DNA of 64,000 bases from 62-47 sp051954235 (GCA_051954235.1 JBQCHY010000080.1:8800-72799), one strand, 5' to 3'. Positions 33,079 to 43,526 are shown, counted from the stretch's first letter. A program made the numbers and translations. Notes: a model not told the origin generated them from the letters alone.

Positions 33079-33930
33079 TCATAGGTGTTTCGAGGTCTCG
33101 TCAGCCAAACGCTCGATCGCGTCGGAATTTTTGACGAAGCGTTTCGCGCGGGGACGCCATGTGTAGGTGACGGAAAAGGTGCGCTTGCGGGCGCGCGGCG
33201 CCGGATCGCTGCCGCAATCGACGTTGCGTCTTGCCGTGGTCTCGGTGACGATAACCTGGATCGCAGGCCTCCTCGATGAACCGGCCACCGCAAAACGCGG
33301 CTGCTGCGTGCGCGCGAAACTGCATGCGTTGTCGTCGAGCAGGAAGAATGTATCGATGAGGTGGAAATGATCGCCGCGAAGGTCGATCATCGCATGGATA
33401 TGATAGGCCTGGTTCGAATTGGAATGGCCGCTCGTGATCAGGAGCGTGGTGCTGCCGTCCCGAAGAGTTAAGCCGGCGGGATCGAAGAAGCCGGTTTGCC
33501 GATCATAGGCGACGTTGGCAAAGTCGAGCAGTTTCGGTTCGCGATCCATGTCGAACAGCGCGAGCGCGGTCACCCTCTCGGCGCCGTCCGTCGGTTGAGT
33601 CAGTTCGAACAGCATCGCGAGGCGCTTGTGGCCCTTCGTCTCGATCGGCAGAACGCGGGGCGAGCCAAGCAGGGCGCCGACTTCAATGGTTTCCTTGCGA
33701 TCCGGCTCGTTGCTGACGTGGCGCAACGAAAATGCCTGTCGTGTGGAATAGCCGTCGCCATCGTTCATGAAACTGGGGACGGCAAGCGCCATGAGATCGA
33801 GATAGGTGCTGCTCTTGTACGGCTCGCCTGCCCATTGGGTCAGGTCGGTTACTAAACTCTGCGCCTTCGCCGGCGAGGAACCGAAAATCGTCGCCGCGAG
33901 GATCGCGCCGGCGAGGTGAAGAAGCCGCAT
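33079..33930 (-). CDS. Secreted protein of unknown function
   Basis: A 283-residue protein with signal peptide (LLHLAGAILAATIFGSSPAKA, then QSLVTDL). The body is rich in beta-type segments, for example LAMLFELTQPTDGAERVTAL, LLITSGHSNSNQAYHIHAM and IQVIVTETTARRNVDCG. I recognise no catalytic motif or family. It is the first of two secreted proteins on this strand; both are predicted periplasmic. The 203 bases upstream separate it from the divergent YCII gene. Confidence 0.65.
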   Translation of the reverse strand: MRLLHLAGAILAATIFGSSPAKAQSLVTDLTQWAGEPYKSSTYLDLMALAVPSFMNDGDGYSTRQAFSLRHVSNEPDRKETIEVGALLGSPRVLPIETKGHKRLAMLFELTQPTDGAERVTALALFDMDREPKLLDFANVAYDRQTGFFDPAGLTLRDGSTTLLITSGHSNSNQAYHIHAMIDLRGDHFHLIDTFFLLDDNACSFARTQQPRFAVAGSSRRPAIQVIVTETTARRNVDCGSDPAPRARKRTFSVTYTWRPRAKRFVKNSDAIERLADETSKHL

Positions 33931-34133
33931 TGCCCGAATATCCTGAATGGGTGAATGGCTAGGCGGACTTAGCCGGCCCCGGTTTCAGGACGATGTTTCG
34001 CGTGTTTCGTCGGCAGAGTTTTTGAATTCACGCCGCGCGATGTCCGAAATTTACTGAGCGATGTCGGCAGCGTCGAATCTCATTCGTCGTTCCAACGGCA
34101 AGTCGGGACAATCGGCTCAAGCATGGGAGATGG

Positions 34134-34532
34134 ATGATGCGCGTGATGGTGTTGGTGAAGGCAACGGAGGACAGCGAGCAGGGGTTTCGCGCGACGCCGG
34201 AGACGGCCGCGATGATGGAGGCGATGGGGCGGTTCAATGACGAACTGCGCGCAGCCGGCATCTTTGTCATGGCCGATGGCTTGACGCCATCCTCGCACGG
34301 CAAGCGCGTTGCGTTCGACGGCGCCGGCCGCACGGTGATCGACGGGCCTTTTGCAGCGCCGCGCGAATTGGTGGCCGGATTTTGGCTGTGGGAGGTCAAG
34401 GATATGGACGAGGCGGTCGCCTGGGTGAAGCGTTGCCCCAATCCGATGCCGGGGCCAAGCGAGATCGAAATCCGGCCGCTCTATGAATTGGCGGATCTGC
34501 AGCCGGACACCGATGCCGGCAGCAGGCCGTGA
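34134..34532 (+). CDS. YCII-related (DGPF-type) protein
   Basis: A 132-residue protein of the YCII/DGPFAETKE family. It has RVMVLVKATEDSEQGF at the N-terminus, FNDELRAAGIFVMADGL, the DGPFAAPRELVAGFWLWEV signature and MDEAVAWVKRCPNPM. These small ferredoxin-like-fold proteins often accompany ECF sigma factors of the SigJ type, but none is adjacent here, so the role is open. GGGAG lies before ATG 34134; a second ATG follows at once. Confidence 0.83.
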   Translation: MMRVMVLVKATEDSEQGFRATPETAAMMEAMGRFNDELRAAGIFVMADGLTPSSHGKRVAFDGAGRTVIDGPFAAPRELVAGFWLWEVKDMDEAVAWVKRCPNPMPGPSEIEIRPLYELADLQPDTDAGSRP

Positions 34533-34605
34533 CGATCCCAGGTCGCCGCGGCCTACCGGTGTGGGCCACGCATCCAGACGTGACCCGTAAAATGTGACGT
34601 CGCCG

Positions 34606-35028
34606 TCAGGCGATCATCGGGTTACTGGCGTCGGCAATCGGCGTTTCGCTGGCCGGTTCGCTTTTGCGCTCGATCTGGTTAGCGGGCAATTGAACGATCG
34701 CCGCGCGTTGACCCGGAACCAGATCGGTCAACAGCACGATGGTGCCGTTCGAGAACTCGAGGGCGTCGTGATGATGCATCGGGCTGTCGAGATCGACCTG
34801 GCGGAAGCGTGCCAACCGCGCGCCGACGTTCTGATGGAACATCATGCGTTCGCGCCGCACGTCGGCTTCGAATGCAATTTCGGTCCCCGGTCGCAGGCAG
34901 ACGGCGACCCTCGGATTATCCAGCCCGGAAAAACCTCGCGTCGAGGTCAGATCAAATCGGGTTGTAATGAGGGTTTCGCCTGCGACGGCTGCACGCGATG
35001 CGACCGCGTGTAAGCTGTAATCGCACAT
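34606..35028 (-). CDS. Uncharacterised small cytosolic protein
   Basis: A 140-residue protein without signal or membrane segments. Its start CDYSLHAVASRAAVAGETL and the segment VAVCLRPGTEIAFEADV are of a type I recall as a hypothetical family in Bradyrhizobium-like genomes. A His-rich stretch (DSPMHHHDALEF) could bind metal. The C-terminal 30 residues look disordered. ATG 35028 is chosen because AGGAG lies eight bases upstream, although the frame continues to 35058. Confidence 0.65.
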   Translation of the reverse strand: MCDYSLHAVASRAAVAGETLITTRFDLTSTRGFSGLDNPRVAVCLRPGTEIAFEADVRRERMMFHQNVGARLARFRQVDLDSPMHHHDALEFSNGTIVLLTDLVPGQRAAIVQLPANQIERKSEPASETPIADASNPMIA

Positions 35029-35220
35029 GGATGCGCTCCTATGATCGCCACCCAGCAAAGCCGCAACGCGCCGCTCTGCCTTTGGTTGCTAAATCACGCA
35101 GAAGAATTTCGACCGGCGCGCGCGTCACGCTTCGCGCGTGAACCTGATCGATGCATCGCCCGACAAACGGCGCGAAATCGTCGCCGCGCACTCCGCGGGC
35201 GGCGCAACGAAAGGATGCCG

Positions 35221-35580
35221 ATGTCTGTCCCGATCAACCGCCGCGTCGTGACGCGGATGCTCGCCGTCGCTGCCGCGACTGTCGTTGCCAGCCCCGTGAT
35301 CGCCGCCGAACAGCCGCAAAGGCTGTTCAGCATCGTCACCGTGAAGGATCAGATCGTGGTCGGTCTCACGCGTGACGACGGCGCCATGGCGGCGGACGTC
35401 GGCGAGATCGGCAAGGCGCTGCGTAGCCGCGGATCGATGAGCTTCTGGCGTTACGCGGTGCGCAAGGGCAAGGACGGCGAACTCGAACAGGCCCCGCTGG
35501 CGAAGATCAGCGTCTTGGCCAACGACAGCCTGCGGATCGAGCCTTACGCGACGCCGCTGCGGGTCATCGCGGCCGAGTAG
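35221..35580 (+). CDS. Small exported protein of unknown function
   Basis: A 119-residue protein. The N-terminus (NRRVVTRMLAVAAATVVASP, then VIAAEQ) is a signal peptide with twin arginines, possibly Tat-type though the motif is imperfect. The mature part has LFSIVTVKDQIVVGLTRDDG and SFWRYAVRKGKDGELEQAPL. No family recognised. AAAGGA at 35210-35215 places the start at 35221 rather than the earlier in-frame codons. It lies divergently 192 bases from the gene at 34606-35028. Confidence 0.62.
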   Translation: MSVPINRRVVTRMLAVAAATVVASPVIAAEQPQRLFSIVTVKDQIVVGLTRDDGAMAADVGEIGKALRSRGSMSFWRYAVRKGKDGELEQAPLAKISVLANDSLRIEPYATPLRVIAAE

Positions 35581-35755
35581 GCGCTCGCGTCGCTCGATGG
35601 TGTGACTTTATTCCTTGATGCGGCGGCCGATCATTCCGGTCCGGCCGCCGCGTCACGATTCGCCTCGATGTCCGTGATTGTGCACAACCGGTTTGCAGTT
35701 GTCGGCTCACCAGATACAAGAAGCGCCCCGACGGCTCATTCATGGGTGAATGCGC

Positions 35756-36112
35756 ATGAGCGTGACGATCTACGGCATCAAGAACTGCGACACGATGAAG
35801 AAGGCACGCGCGTGGCTCGACGCGCATGGCGTTGCTTATCACTTCCACGACTACAAGCAGGACGGCATCGACAAGGCGCGCCTTGTGGGATGGGTCGGCA
35901 AGGTCGGCTGGGAGACCTTGCTCAATCGCGCCGGCACCACGTTTCGCAAGCTTCCCGAAGCCGACAAGGCCAATCTCGACGAACGCCGCGCCATCGCGTT
36001 GATGCTGGCGCAGCCGTCGATGATCAAGCGCCCGGTTCTGGAGAAAGGCGCCAAGTTGCTGGTCGGTTTCAAGCCGGACAATTACCTCAGTGAGATCGCG
36101 CCGAAGCGGTGA
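35756..36112 (+). CDS. ArsC/Spx-family protein (YffB type)
   Basis: A 118-residue thioredoxin-like protein. The N-terminal YGIKNCDTMKKARAWLD carries the single Cys in the GIKNCDT form typical of the YffB/Spx branch rather than true arsenate reductase. VAYHFHDYKQDGID and FRKLPEADKANLDE follow, then MIKRPVLEKGAKLLVGFKP, the Lys-Arg-Pro segment of the fold. No ars genes are nearby, so arsenate detoxification is unlikely. ATG 35750 is an alternative start two codons earlier. Confidence 0.85.
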   Translation: MSVTIYGIKNCDTMKKARAWLDAHGVAYHFHDYKQDGIDKARLVGWVGKVGWETLLNRAGTTFRKLPEADKANLDERRAIALMLAQPSMIKRPVLEKGAKLLVGFKPDNYLSEIAPKR

Positions 36113-36377
36113 GGCCGCGCGGCTGCCAATCGTCTCGGGCAGCACGAAGGGCGGCGCCGATCCGTCGCACTAGACGCCAAGCCCGGCTCCGACTAAGGGC
36201 TAATATCGATCGTGATGGATCGGGCGCGCTTTGTGCCTTGCACTGGTGCCGGCAAAAGCGGCATATTCCGATCCAATAGGCCTGTCGGTGATAGTTCCCT
36301 GAACATTGTCGGGAAGGCTGTTGACACAATTCGGTCACGCGTGGGACACAGCGCGCGAAGGCTGAGGGGGAAATTAA

Positions 36378-37125
36378 TTGGCCGATGAGTTCATTCTCGA
36401 AACCCAGGGACTGACCAAAGAGTTCGCCGGGTTTCTAGCGGTTCGCGACGTCAATCTGAAGATACGTCGCGGCAGCATTCATGCGTTGATCGGGCCTAAC
36501 GGGGCCGGCAAAACGACGTGCTTCAATCTGCTGACCAAGTTCTTGCAGCCGACCGCCGGGCGGATCGTCTACAAGGGCAGGGACATCACGTCGATGGCGC
36601 CCGCCGATGTGGCGCGGCTCGGCCTTGTGCGGTCGTTCCAGATTTCGGCGGTGTTTCCGCACCTGACCGCGCTGGAGAACGTCCGCGTGGCGCTGCAACG
36701 CCAGCACGGCGCATCGTTCGATTTCTGGCGCTCCAAGTCGGTGCTCGACCGTTTCAACCCGCGGGCGAAGGAATTGCTTGAGGACGTGGGCCTGAGCGAG
36801 TTCGCCAATACCCAGGCGGTCGAAATGCCTTACGGCCGCAAGCGGGCGCTGGAGATCGCGACCACGCTCGCGCTCGATCCCGAAATGATGCTGCTGGACG
36901 AGCCGATGGCCGGCATGGGCCACGAGGACATCGACAAGATCGCGGCGCTGATCAAGCGCATCTCGGCCAAGTACACCATCCTGATGGTCGAACATAATCT
37001 GAACGTGGTGGCGAACCTGTCGGACGTCATCACGGTGCTGACGCGCGGCAAGGTCCTGGCGGAAGGCGTCTATGCCGACCTGACCAAGGACGAGCGCGTC
37101 AAGGAAGCGTATCTGGGGGCGGGTC

Positions 37126-37133
<8 letters not shown>
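36378..37133 (+). CDS. livG: Branched-chain amino acid type ABC transporter, ATP-binding protein LivG
   Basis: A 251-residue ABC ATPase: Walker A GPNGAGKTTCFNLLT, Q-loop RSFQISAVFPHLTALENVRV, signature-region YGRKRALEIATTLALDPE (a non-LSGGQ form usual in LivG) and Walker B MLLDEPMAGMG, then the H-loop His in MVEHNLNVV. The start is TTG, placed by GAGGGGGAAA at 36364 and the in-frame ADEFILETQGLTKEFAG. It ends in an 8-base overlap with livF and begins the five-gene liv cluster. A TTGACA (36321-36326) lies upstream without a good -10. Confidence 0.93.
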
Positions 37134-37878
<745 letters not shown>

Positions 37879-37905
37879 GACAACGAAGAAAAACCGGGAG
37901 GAGAT

Positions 37906-39126
37906 ATGAACAAGAAACTATCAGCATTGATGCTGGGAACGGCGCTTGCGTTGGCGACCGGCACCGGCGCGTTCGCGGGCGACAAGGTCGTCAAGATCGG
38001 CGTGCTCAACGACATGTCGGGTCTCTACGCCGACCTGGCGGGACCGGGATCGGTGATCGCCGCCCAGATGGCGGTCGAGGATTCCGGCCTGACCAAGAAG
38101 GGCTGGAAGATCGACGTGATCTCCGCCGACCACCAGAACAAGCCGGACATCGGCGTCAACATCGCGCGGCAGTGGATCGACGTCGACAAGGTCGACGTTC
38201 TCGCCGACGTGCCGACCTCGTCGGTCGCGCTCGCCGTATCGAATCTCGCGAAGGAAAAGAATTCCCTTCTGCTCGATTCCGGCGCCGGCACCTCGGACCT
38301 GACCAACAAGGCCTGTTCGCCCAACACCATCCATTGGACCTACGACACCTACACGCTGGCCCACGGCACCGGTACCGCGCTGACCAAGTCCGGCGGCAAC
38401 ACCTGGTTCTTCCTGACCGCGGACTATGCGTTCGGCGCGGCGCTCGAGCGTGACACCACCGCTGCGGTCGATGCCGCGGGCGGCAAGGTCGTCGGCGCGG
38501 TCAAGCATCCGCTCAACACGGCCGACTTCTCCTCGTTCCTGCTTCAGGCACAGGCGTCCAAGGCCAAGGTCATCGGCCTGGCGAATGCCGGCGGCGACAC
38601 CGTCAATGCGATCAAGCAAGCGGCGGAATTCGGCATCACCAGCGGCGGCCAGAAACTCGCCAGCCTGCTGATGTTCATTTCGGACGTTCACGCGCTCGGA
38701 CTGAAGACGGCCAAGGGCCTCAATCTGACCGAGACGTTCTACTGGGATCTCAACGACGGCACCCGCGCGTTCTCCAAGCGCTTCCAGGACCGCATGAAGA
38801 ACCATGCGATGCCGACGATGGTGCAGGCCGGCGTCTATTCGTCGCTGCTGCATTACTTCAAGGCGCTGGACTCGCTCGGCGAGAATCCGCACGACGGTGC
38901 GGCGGTGGTTGCCAAGATGAAGACCATGCCGACCGACGATCCGGTGTTCGGCAAGGGGACGATCGAGCCGAACGGCCGCGTGCTGCACCCGGCCTATCTG
39001 TTCGAAGTGAAGTCGCCGGCGGAATCCAAGGGGCCGTGGGACTACTACAAGCTGGTCGCGACCATTCCGGCCAACGAAGCGTTCACGCCGCTCGACAAGA
39101 GCACGTGCCCGCTGTTGAAGAAGTAA
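37906..39126 (+). CDS. ABC transporter periplasmic binding protein (LivK-like)
   Basis: A 406-residue type I periplasmic binding protein. The signal peptide is MLGTALALATGTGAFAG, and the mature protein begins KVVKIGVLNDMSGLYADLAG. The two-domain fold is marked by KIDVISADHQNKPDIG, WFFLTADYAFGAALERD, and KAKVIGLANAGGDTVNAIKQ. It ends CPLLKK. GGAGGAG precedes ATG 37906. The ligand cannot be fixed; members include receptors for aromatic acids and amides besides leucine. A close paralogue is encoded at 53974-55200. Confidence 0.92.
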   Translation: MNKKLSALMLGTALALATGTGAFAGDKVVKIGVLNDMSGLYADLAGPGSVIAAQMAVEDSGLTKKGWKIDVISADHQNKPDIGVNIARQWIDVDKVDVLADVPTSSVALAVSNLAKEKNSLLLDSGAGTSDLTNKACSPNTIHWTYDTYTLAHGTGTALTKSGGNTWFFLTADYAFGAALERDTTAAVDAAGGKVVGAVKHPLNTADFSSFLLQAQASKAKVIGLANAGGDTVNAIKQAAEFGITSGGQKLASLLMFISDVHALGLKTAKGLNLTETFYWDLNDGTRAFSKRFQDRMKNHAMPTMVQAGVYSSLLHYFKALDSLGENPHDGAAVVAKMKTMPTDDPVFGKGTIEPNGRVLHPAYLFEVKSPAESKGPWDYYKLVATIPANEAFTPLDKSTCPLLKK

Positions 39127-39134
39127 GTTAGCGA

Positions 39135-39159
39135 CGCCCGGCAGCGTCGCTGCCGGGCG
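39135..39159 (+). promoter_or_regulatory. Strong intercistronic hairpin between livK and livH
   Basis: An 11-bp perfect stem (CGCCCGGCAGC / GCTGCCGGGCG) with loop GTC is followed by GATTTATTCTT. It begins nine bases after the livK stop. It could end part of transcription or shield the livK mRNA 3' end, giving more binding protein than permease, a pattern known for binding-protein operons. Confidence 0.6.
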
Positions 39160-39190
39160 GATTTATTCTTGAGATGTCGGCGGGAAGATT

Positions 39191-40054
39191 ATGCAGGCTC
39201 TATACGCCCAACTTCTGGTTGGATTGATCAACGGCTCGTTCTACGCGCTGTTGAGTCTCGGTCTGGCCGTGATTTTCGGAATGCTCAACATTATCAATTT
39301 CGCGCACGGCGCGCTGTATATGATGGGGGCCTTCTGTGCGTACTTTCTGCTCAACGGCCTCGGCCTGAACTACTGGTACGCACTGGTCATCGCGCCGATC
39401 GCGGTCGGCATCTTCGGCATGATCCTGGAGCGCACCCTGCTGAAGTGGCTGGCGGGGCTCGATCACCTCTATGGCCTGTTGCTGACCTTCGGCATCGCGC
39501 TGATCATTCAGGGCGTGTTCCAGAACTACTTCGGCTCGTCGGGCTTGCCCTACGCTATCCCGTCGCAGCTTCAGGGAGGCATGAATCTCGGCTTCATGTT
39601 CCTGCCGATCTATCGTGGCTGGGTGGTCGTGTTCTCCCTCGTGGTGTGTATCGCCACCTGGTATCTGATCGAGCGCACCCGGCTCGGCGCTTATCTGCGC
39701 GCAGCGACTGAGAATCCAAGTCTGGTGCGCGCATTCGGCATCAACGTGCCGCGTATGATCACCTTGACCTACGGCCTCGGCATCGGCCTCGCGGCGCTCG
39801 CCGGCGTGCTGTCGGCGCCGATCAATCAGGTGCGGCCGCTGATGGGCGCCGATCTGATCATCGTGGTGTTCGCGGTGGTAGTGATCGGCGGCATGGGATC
39901 GATCATGGGATCGGTCATCACCGGCTTCGCGCTCGGTGTGGTCGAAGGTTTGACCAAGTATTTCTACCCCGAGGCTTCCAACACCGTGGTCTTCGTTCTG
40001 ATGGTGCTGGTGCTGCTGGTGAAGCCGACGGGATTGACAGGACGGGCGACTTAA
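39191..40054 (+). CDS. livH: Branched-chain amino acid type ABC transporter permease LivH
   Basis: A 287-residue membrane protein with about eight hydrophobic helices. LINGSFYALLSLGLAVIFG followed by MLNIINFAHGALYMMGAF is the LivH hallmark; the LivG-contact segment is ERTRLGAYLRAATEN followed by LVRAFGINV. The C-terminus reads VLLVKPTGLTG. GGAAG precedes ATG 39191. It comes after the hairpin following the binding protein gene and one base before livM. Confidence 0.94.
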   Translation: MQALYAQLLVGLINGSFYALLSLGLAVIFGMLNIINFAHGALYMMGAFCAYFLLNGLGLNYWYALVIAPIAVGIFGMILERTLLKWLAGLDHLYGLLLTFGIALIIQGVFQNYFGSSGLPYAIPSQLQGGMNLGFMFLPIYRGWVVVFSLVVCIATWYLIERTRLGAYLRAATENPSLVRAFGINVPRMITLTYGLGIGLAALAGVLSAPINQVRPLMGADLIIVVFAVVVIGGMGSIMGSVITGFALGVVEGLTKYFYPEASNTVVFVLMVLVLLVKPTGLTGRAT

Positions 40055-40055
40055 C

Positions 40056-41024
40056 ATGTCAGTGATCACCGAGAACTCCACACCGGCCTCCGGACGCGGA
40101 ATTCGCGACGAAATGGTGGCGTTCGTCATCATGGCGGCGCTGCTGGCGGCGGTGCCGTTCAGCGGCATCTATCCGTTCTTCGTCATGCAGGCGCTGTGCT
40201 TTGCGCTGTTCACCTGCGCCTTCAACCTGCTGATCGGCTACGGCGGCCTGTTGTCATTCGGCCATGCCATGTTCCTCGGCACTGCCGGTTATTTCACCGC
40301 TCACGCGCTCAAGGTGTGGGGCGTGTCGCCGGAGATCGGCATCGTCGTCGGCACCGCCGGTGCCTGCGCGCTGTCGGTGGTCACCGGCTGGATTTCGATC
40401 CGTCGCCAGGGCATCTACTTCGCGATGATCACGCTGGCGCTGTCGCAGCTCGTGTTCTTCGTCTACTTGCAGACGCCGTTTACCCACGGCGAAGACGGCA
40501 TCCAGGGCATCCCGCAAGGCATGCTGTTCGGGTTGTTCGACCTCTCCAAGCCGACGATCCTGTACTACGTTATTCTGGTCGCGTTCCTAGCGGCCTTCCT
40601 GCTGATCTTCCGCGCCATCAATTCGCCGTTCGGCGAAGTGCTGAAGGCGATTCGTGAGAACGAGCCGCGCGCGATCTCACTCGGCTACAAGACAGATCAT
40701 TATAAGTTGATGGCCTTCATCCTTTCGGGAACGCTGTCGGGCTTCGCCGGTTCGCTGAAGGTGTTCGTGGCGCAGAACGCCTCGCTCACCGACGTGCACT
40801 GGACGATGTCGGGCGAAATCGTGCTGATGGCCCTGATCGGCGGTCTCGGCACCGTGTTCGGCCCGGTGGTCGGCGCGTTCATCATCGTCGCCATGCAGCA
40901 GTATCTCGCCGGCTTCGGCCAGTGGGTGACGGTGATCCAGGGCGTGATCTTCGTGGTCTGCGTGCTGACCTTCCGCCGCGGCATCGTCGGCGAGATTGCT
41001 CACCTTTTCAAGCGCTCGCTGTAA
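40056..41024 (+). CDS. livM: Branched-chain amino acid type ABC transporter permease LivM
   Basis: A 322-residue membrane protein with about eight to nine helices. LLIGYGGLLSFGHAMFLG is the LivM hallmark, GWISIRRQGIYFAMITLAL follows, and the coupling helix is SPFGEVLKAIRENEPRAISL. ATG 40056 stands one base after the livH stop (TAACATG), so translation is coupled. It is the last gene of the liv cluster. Confidence 0.94.
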   Translation: MSVITENSTPASGRGIRDEMVAFVIMAALLAAVPFSGIYPFFVMQALCFALFTCAFNLLIGYGGLLSFGHAMFLGTAGYFTAHALKVWGVSPEIGIVVGTAGACALSVVTGWISIRRQGIYFAMITLALSQLVFFVYLQTPFTHGEDGIQGIPQGMLFGLFDLSKPTILYYVILVAFLAAFLLIFRAINSPFGEVLKAIRENEPRAISLGYKTDHYKLMAFILSGTLSGFAGSLKVFVAQNASLTDVHWTMSGEIVLMALIGGLGTVFGPVVGAFIIVAMQQYLAGFGQWVTVIQGVIFVVCVLTFRRGIVGEIAHLFKRSL

Positions 41025-41406
41025 TCGCGGGCGTTTGAGGGCAGGCGGGCGACGATCGCGTCGCCGCGGTTCTGCGTCATTCGCACCAATTTTATCGATT
41101 ACGCGGTATTTGCGCATTCCCGTCCGTTGCCACGGGCAGGAATGCGTTTCCGTGCATAGCGTGCATATGTTGTGATCGATGGGCTCGACTGCCGCCGGAG
41201 CGATTGCGCGCGGTCCGAAGAAGTGTTTTATGACAACGCAATGACGCGCCGTCGCCTGTCGATGGCCTGTCGCATCGGGGGGCGAGGCAGTCCTGTCTCG
41301 GCATTTCGCCCGAACGGCGGCGCGGTCTTGAGGCGGGGCACGCCGGTCGCATGACGGTGTTGGCGCGTCAATCGGGTACCGCCAACCGAATGGCCGGGGA
41401 ACAACA
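41025..41406. other. 382-base gap after livM with two hairpins
   Basis: No gene is supported here. A 7-bp hairpin (GGCGACG-ATCG-CGTCGCC, 41048-41065) and a second with CGCATTCC / GGAATGCG arms (41113-41120 and 41139-41146) may stop transcription of the liv cluster, though neither has a T-tract. A near-direct repeat GTGCATA lies at about 41152-41168. The rest is unremarkable up to the DUF47 gene, whose SD-like GGGGAA precedes its ATG. Confidence 0.5.
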
Positions 41407-42051
41407 ATGCTACGCTGGTTCAGAGCTCTGCTGCCCAGGGAAGAGAAGTTCTTTGCTCTGTTCGCCCGCCATGCGCAGGTCGCGGTGCAGGGCGCGCAGG
41501 CGTTGCAAGGCATGCTCGAGGGCGGCGAGGAAACGCCGGTCTATTGCCAGCGCGTCAACCAGTTCGAGAGCGACGCCGACGGCATCACCCGCGAGGTGCT
41601 GACCGCGGTGCGCCGTACCTTCATCACCCCGTTCGATCGCGTCGACATCAAGAACCTGATCACGGCGATGGACGATGCTGTCGACCAGATGCAGCAGACC
41701 GCCAAGGCCGTGGTGCTGTTCGAGGTGCGTCAGTTCGAGCCGCCGATGCGCGAGATCGGTACGCTGATCGCCGAATGCGCCAACCTGGTCGGCCGCGCAG
41801 TGCCGTTGCTGCAATCGATCGGTGACAACGTCCTCATGCTGACCGCGATCACCGAAGAACTCGGTAAGCTGGAGGGCCGCGTCGACGATCTTCACGACAT
41901 CGGCCTCAAGGAATTGTTCCTCAAGCACCGCAACGCCAATACGATGGACTTCATCGTCGGCGCCGAGATCTACGATCATCTTGAGAAAGTGGCCGACCGT
42001 TTCGACGACGTCGCCAACGAGATCAACAGCATCGTCATCGAACAGGTCTAA
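41407..42051 (+). CDS. DUF47/PhoU-like protein, partner of Pit permease
   Basis: A 214-residue all-helical protein of the DUF47 (PhoU-related) family. FRALLPREEKFFALFARHA at the N-terminus, CQRVNQFESDADGITREVL and PFDRVDIKNLITAMDDAVDQ contain the acidic E/DxxxD patterns expected for metal clusters. These proteins occur beside Pit phosphate permeases and are thought to control them. The permease gene follows 78 bases downstream, separated by R4. Confidence 0.88.
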   Translation: MLRWFRALLPREEKFFALFARHAQVAVQGAQALQGMLEGGEETPVYCQRVNQFESDADGITREVLTAVRRTFITPFDRVDIKNLITAMDDAVDQMQQTAKAVVLFEVRQFEPPMREIGTLIAECANLVGRAVPLLQSIGDNVLMLTAITEELGKLEGRVDDLHDIGLKELFLKHRNANTMDFIVGAEIYDHLEKVADRFDDVANEINSIVIEQV

Positions 42052-42100
42052 GCGCATGATCCCGAAAAGTGGAAGCCGGTTTTCGGAAAAGATCATGCGC
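42052..42100. repeat. Dispersed palindromic repeat, family R4 (best copy)
   Basis: The outer arms GCGCATGATC and GATCATGCGC are perfect 10-base inverted repeats. Inside are CCGAAAAGTGG and CCGGTTTTCGG. It is opposite in direction to 16880-16926. It is inserted between the DUF47 and Pit genes immediately after the stop codon. Confidence 0.82.
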
Positions 42101-42129
42101 TTCCAAGAACGCTAGGCGAGGGCCGCCGG

Positions 42130-43137
<1,008 letters not shown>

Positions 43138-43141
43138 CCGA

Positions 43142-43456
43142 TCAAGTCACCAGCTTCAACCCGACAATGCCGGCGACGATCAGGCCGATCGAGGCCAGCC
43201 GTGCAGCGGTGGCCGGATCGCCGAACAGCACGATGCCGAGAATGGCGGTGCCGACCGCGCCGATTCCGGTCCACACCGCATAGGCGGTGCCGACTGGAAG
43301 GGTTTTGAGCGCGAGGCCGAGCAGCACCACGCTGAGCGTCATCGCCGTGAGCGTCAGCACCGACGGCACGAGGCGGGTGAAACCTTCGGTGTACTTGAGA
43401 CCGATCGCCCAGCCGATCTCCATCAAGCCGGCAATGAACAGGATGTACCAGGCCAT
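43142..43456 (-). CDS. sugE: Guanidinium exporter (SMR family, SugE/Gdx)
   Basis: A 104-residue four-helix small multidrug resistance protein. ILFIAGLMEIGWAIGLKYTE contains the essential Glu13 and the SugE-type WAIGLK, and LPVGTAYAVWTGIGAVG is typical of the Gdx subgroup rather than Qac exporters. Gdx proteins expel guanidinium in exchange for protons. AGGAGG (43462-43467) lies five bases before the ATG. The leader contains a probable guanidine-II riboswitch, which agrees strongly with this function. Confidence 0.93.
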   Translation of the reverse strand: MAWYILFIAGLMEIGWAIGLKYTEGFTRLVPSVLTLTAMTLSVVLLGLALKTLPVGTAYAVWTGIGAVGTAILGIVLFGDPATAARLASIGLIVAGIVGLKLVT

Positions 43457-43458
43457 GA

Positions 43459-43526
43459 GGCCCTCCTAACGTGTTAGGCAGGGCCGTCCCCGCGATGACC
43501 GAATGATGCCGGAGGGTCGTCCCTCC
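43459..43526 (-). promoter_or_regulatory. Probable guanidine-II (mini-ykkC) riboswitch of sugE
   Basis: Read on the reverse strand, hairpin P1 is GGAGGG-ACGA-CCCTCC (43526-43511). After 17 bases, P2 is GCGGGG-ACGG-CCCTGC (43493-43478). Two GC hairpins with ACGR tetraloops in tandem just ahead of sugE are the definition of this class. P2's 3' half can instead pair downstream: GGCCCT-G-CCTAA, loop CACG, TTAGG-AGGGCC (43485-43459), an 11-bp hairpin with one bulge that buries AGGAGG. Binding of guanidine to P1/P2 would free the ribosome binding site, an ON switch. The mechanism is inferred. Confidence 0.85.

Noticed and set aside
35756..36112. Arsenate reductase
   Set aside because: The Cys lies in GIKNCDT, the YffB/Spx form, and no arsenic resistance gene is nearby.
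36321..36349. TTGACA promoter upstream of livG
   Set aside because: The -35 box is perfect but the -10 position (GGGACA) does not fit; not listed as a feature.
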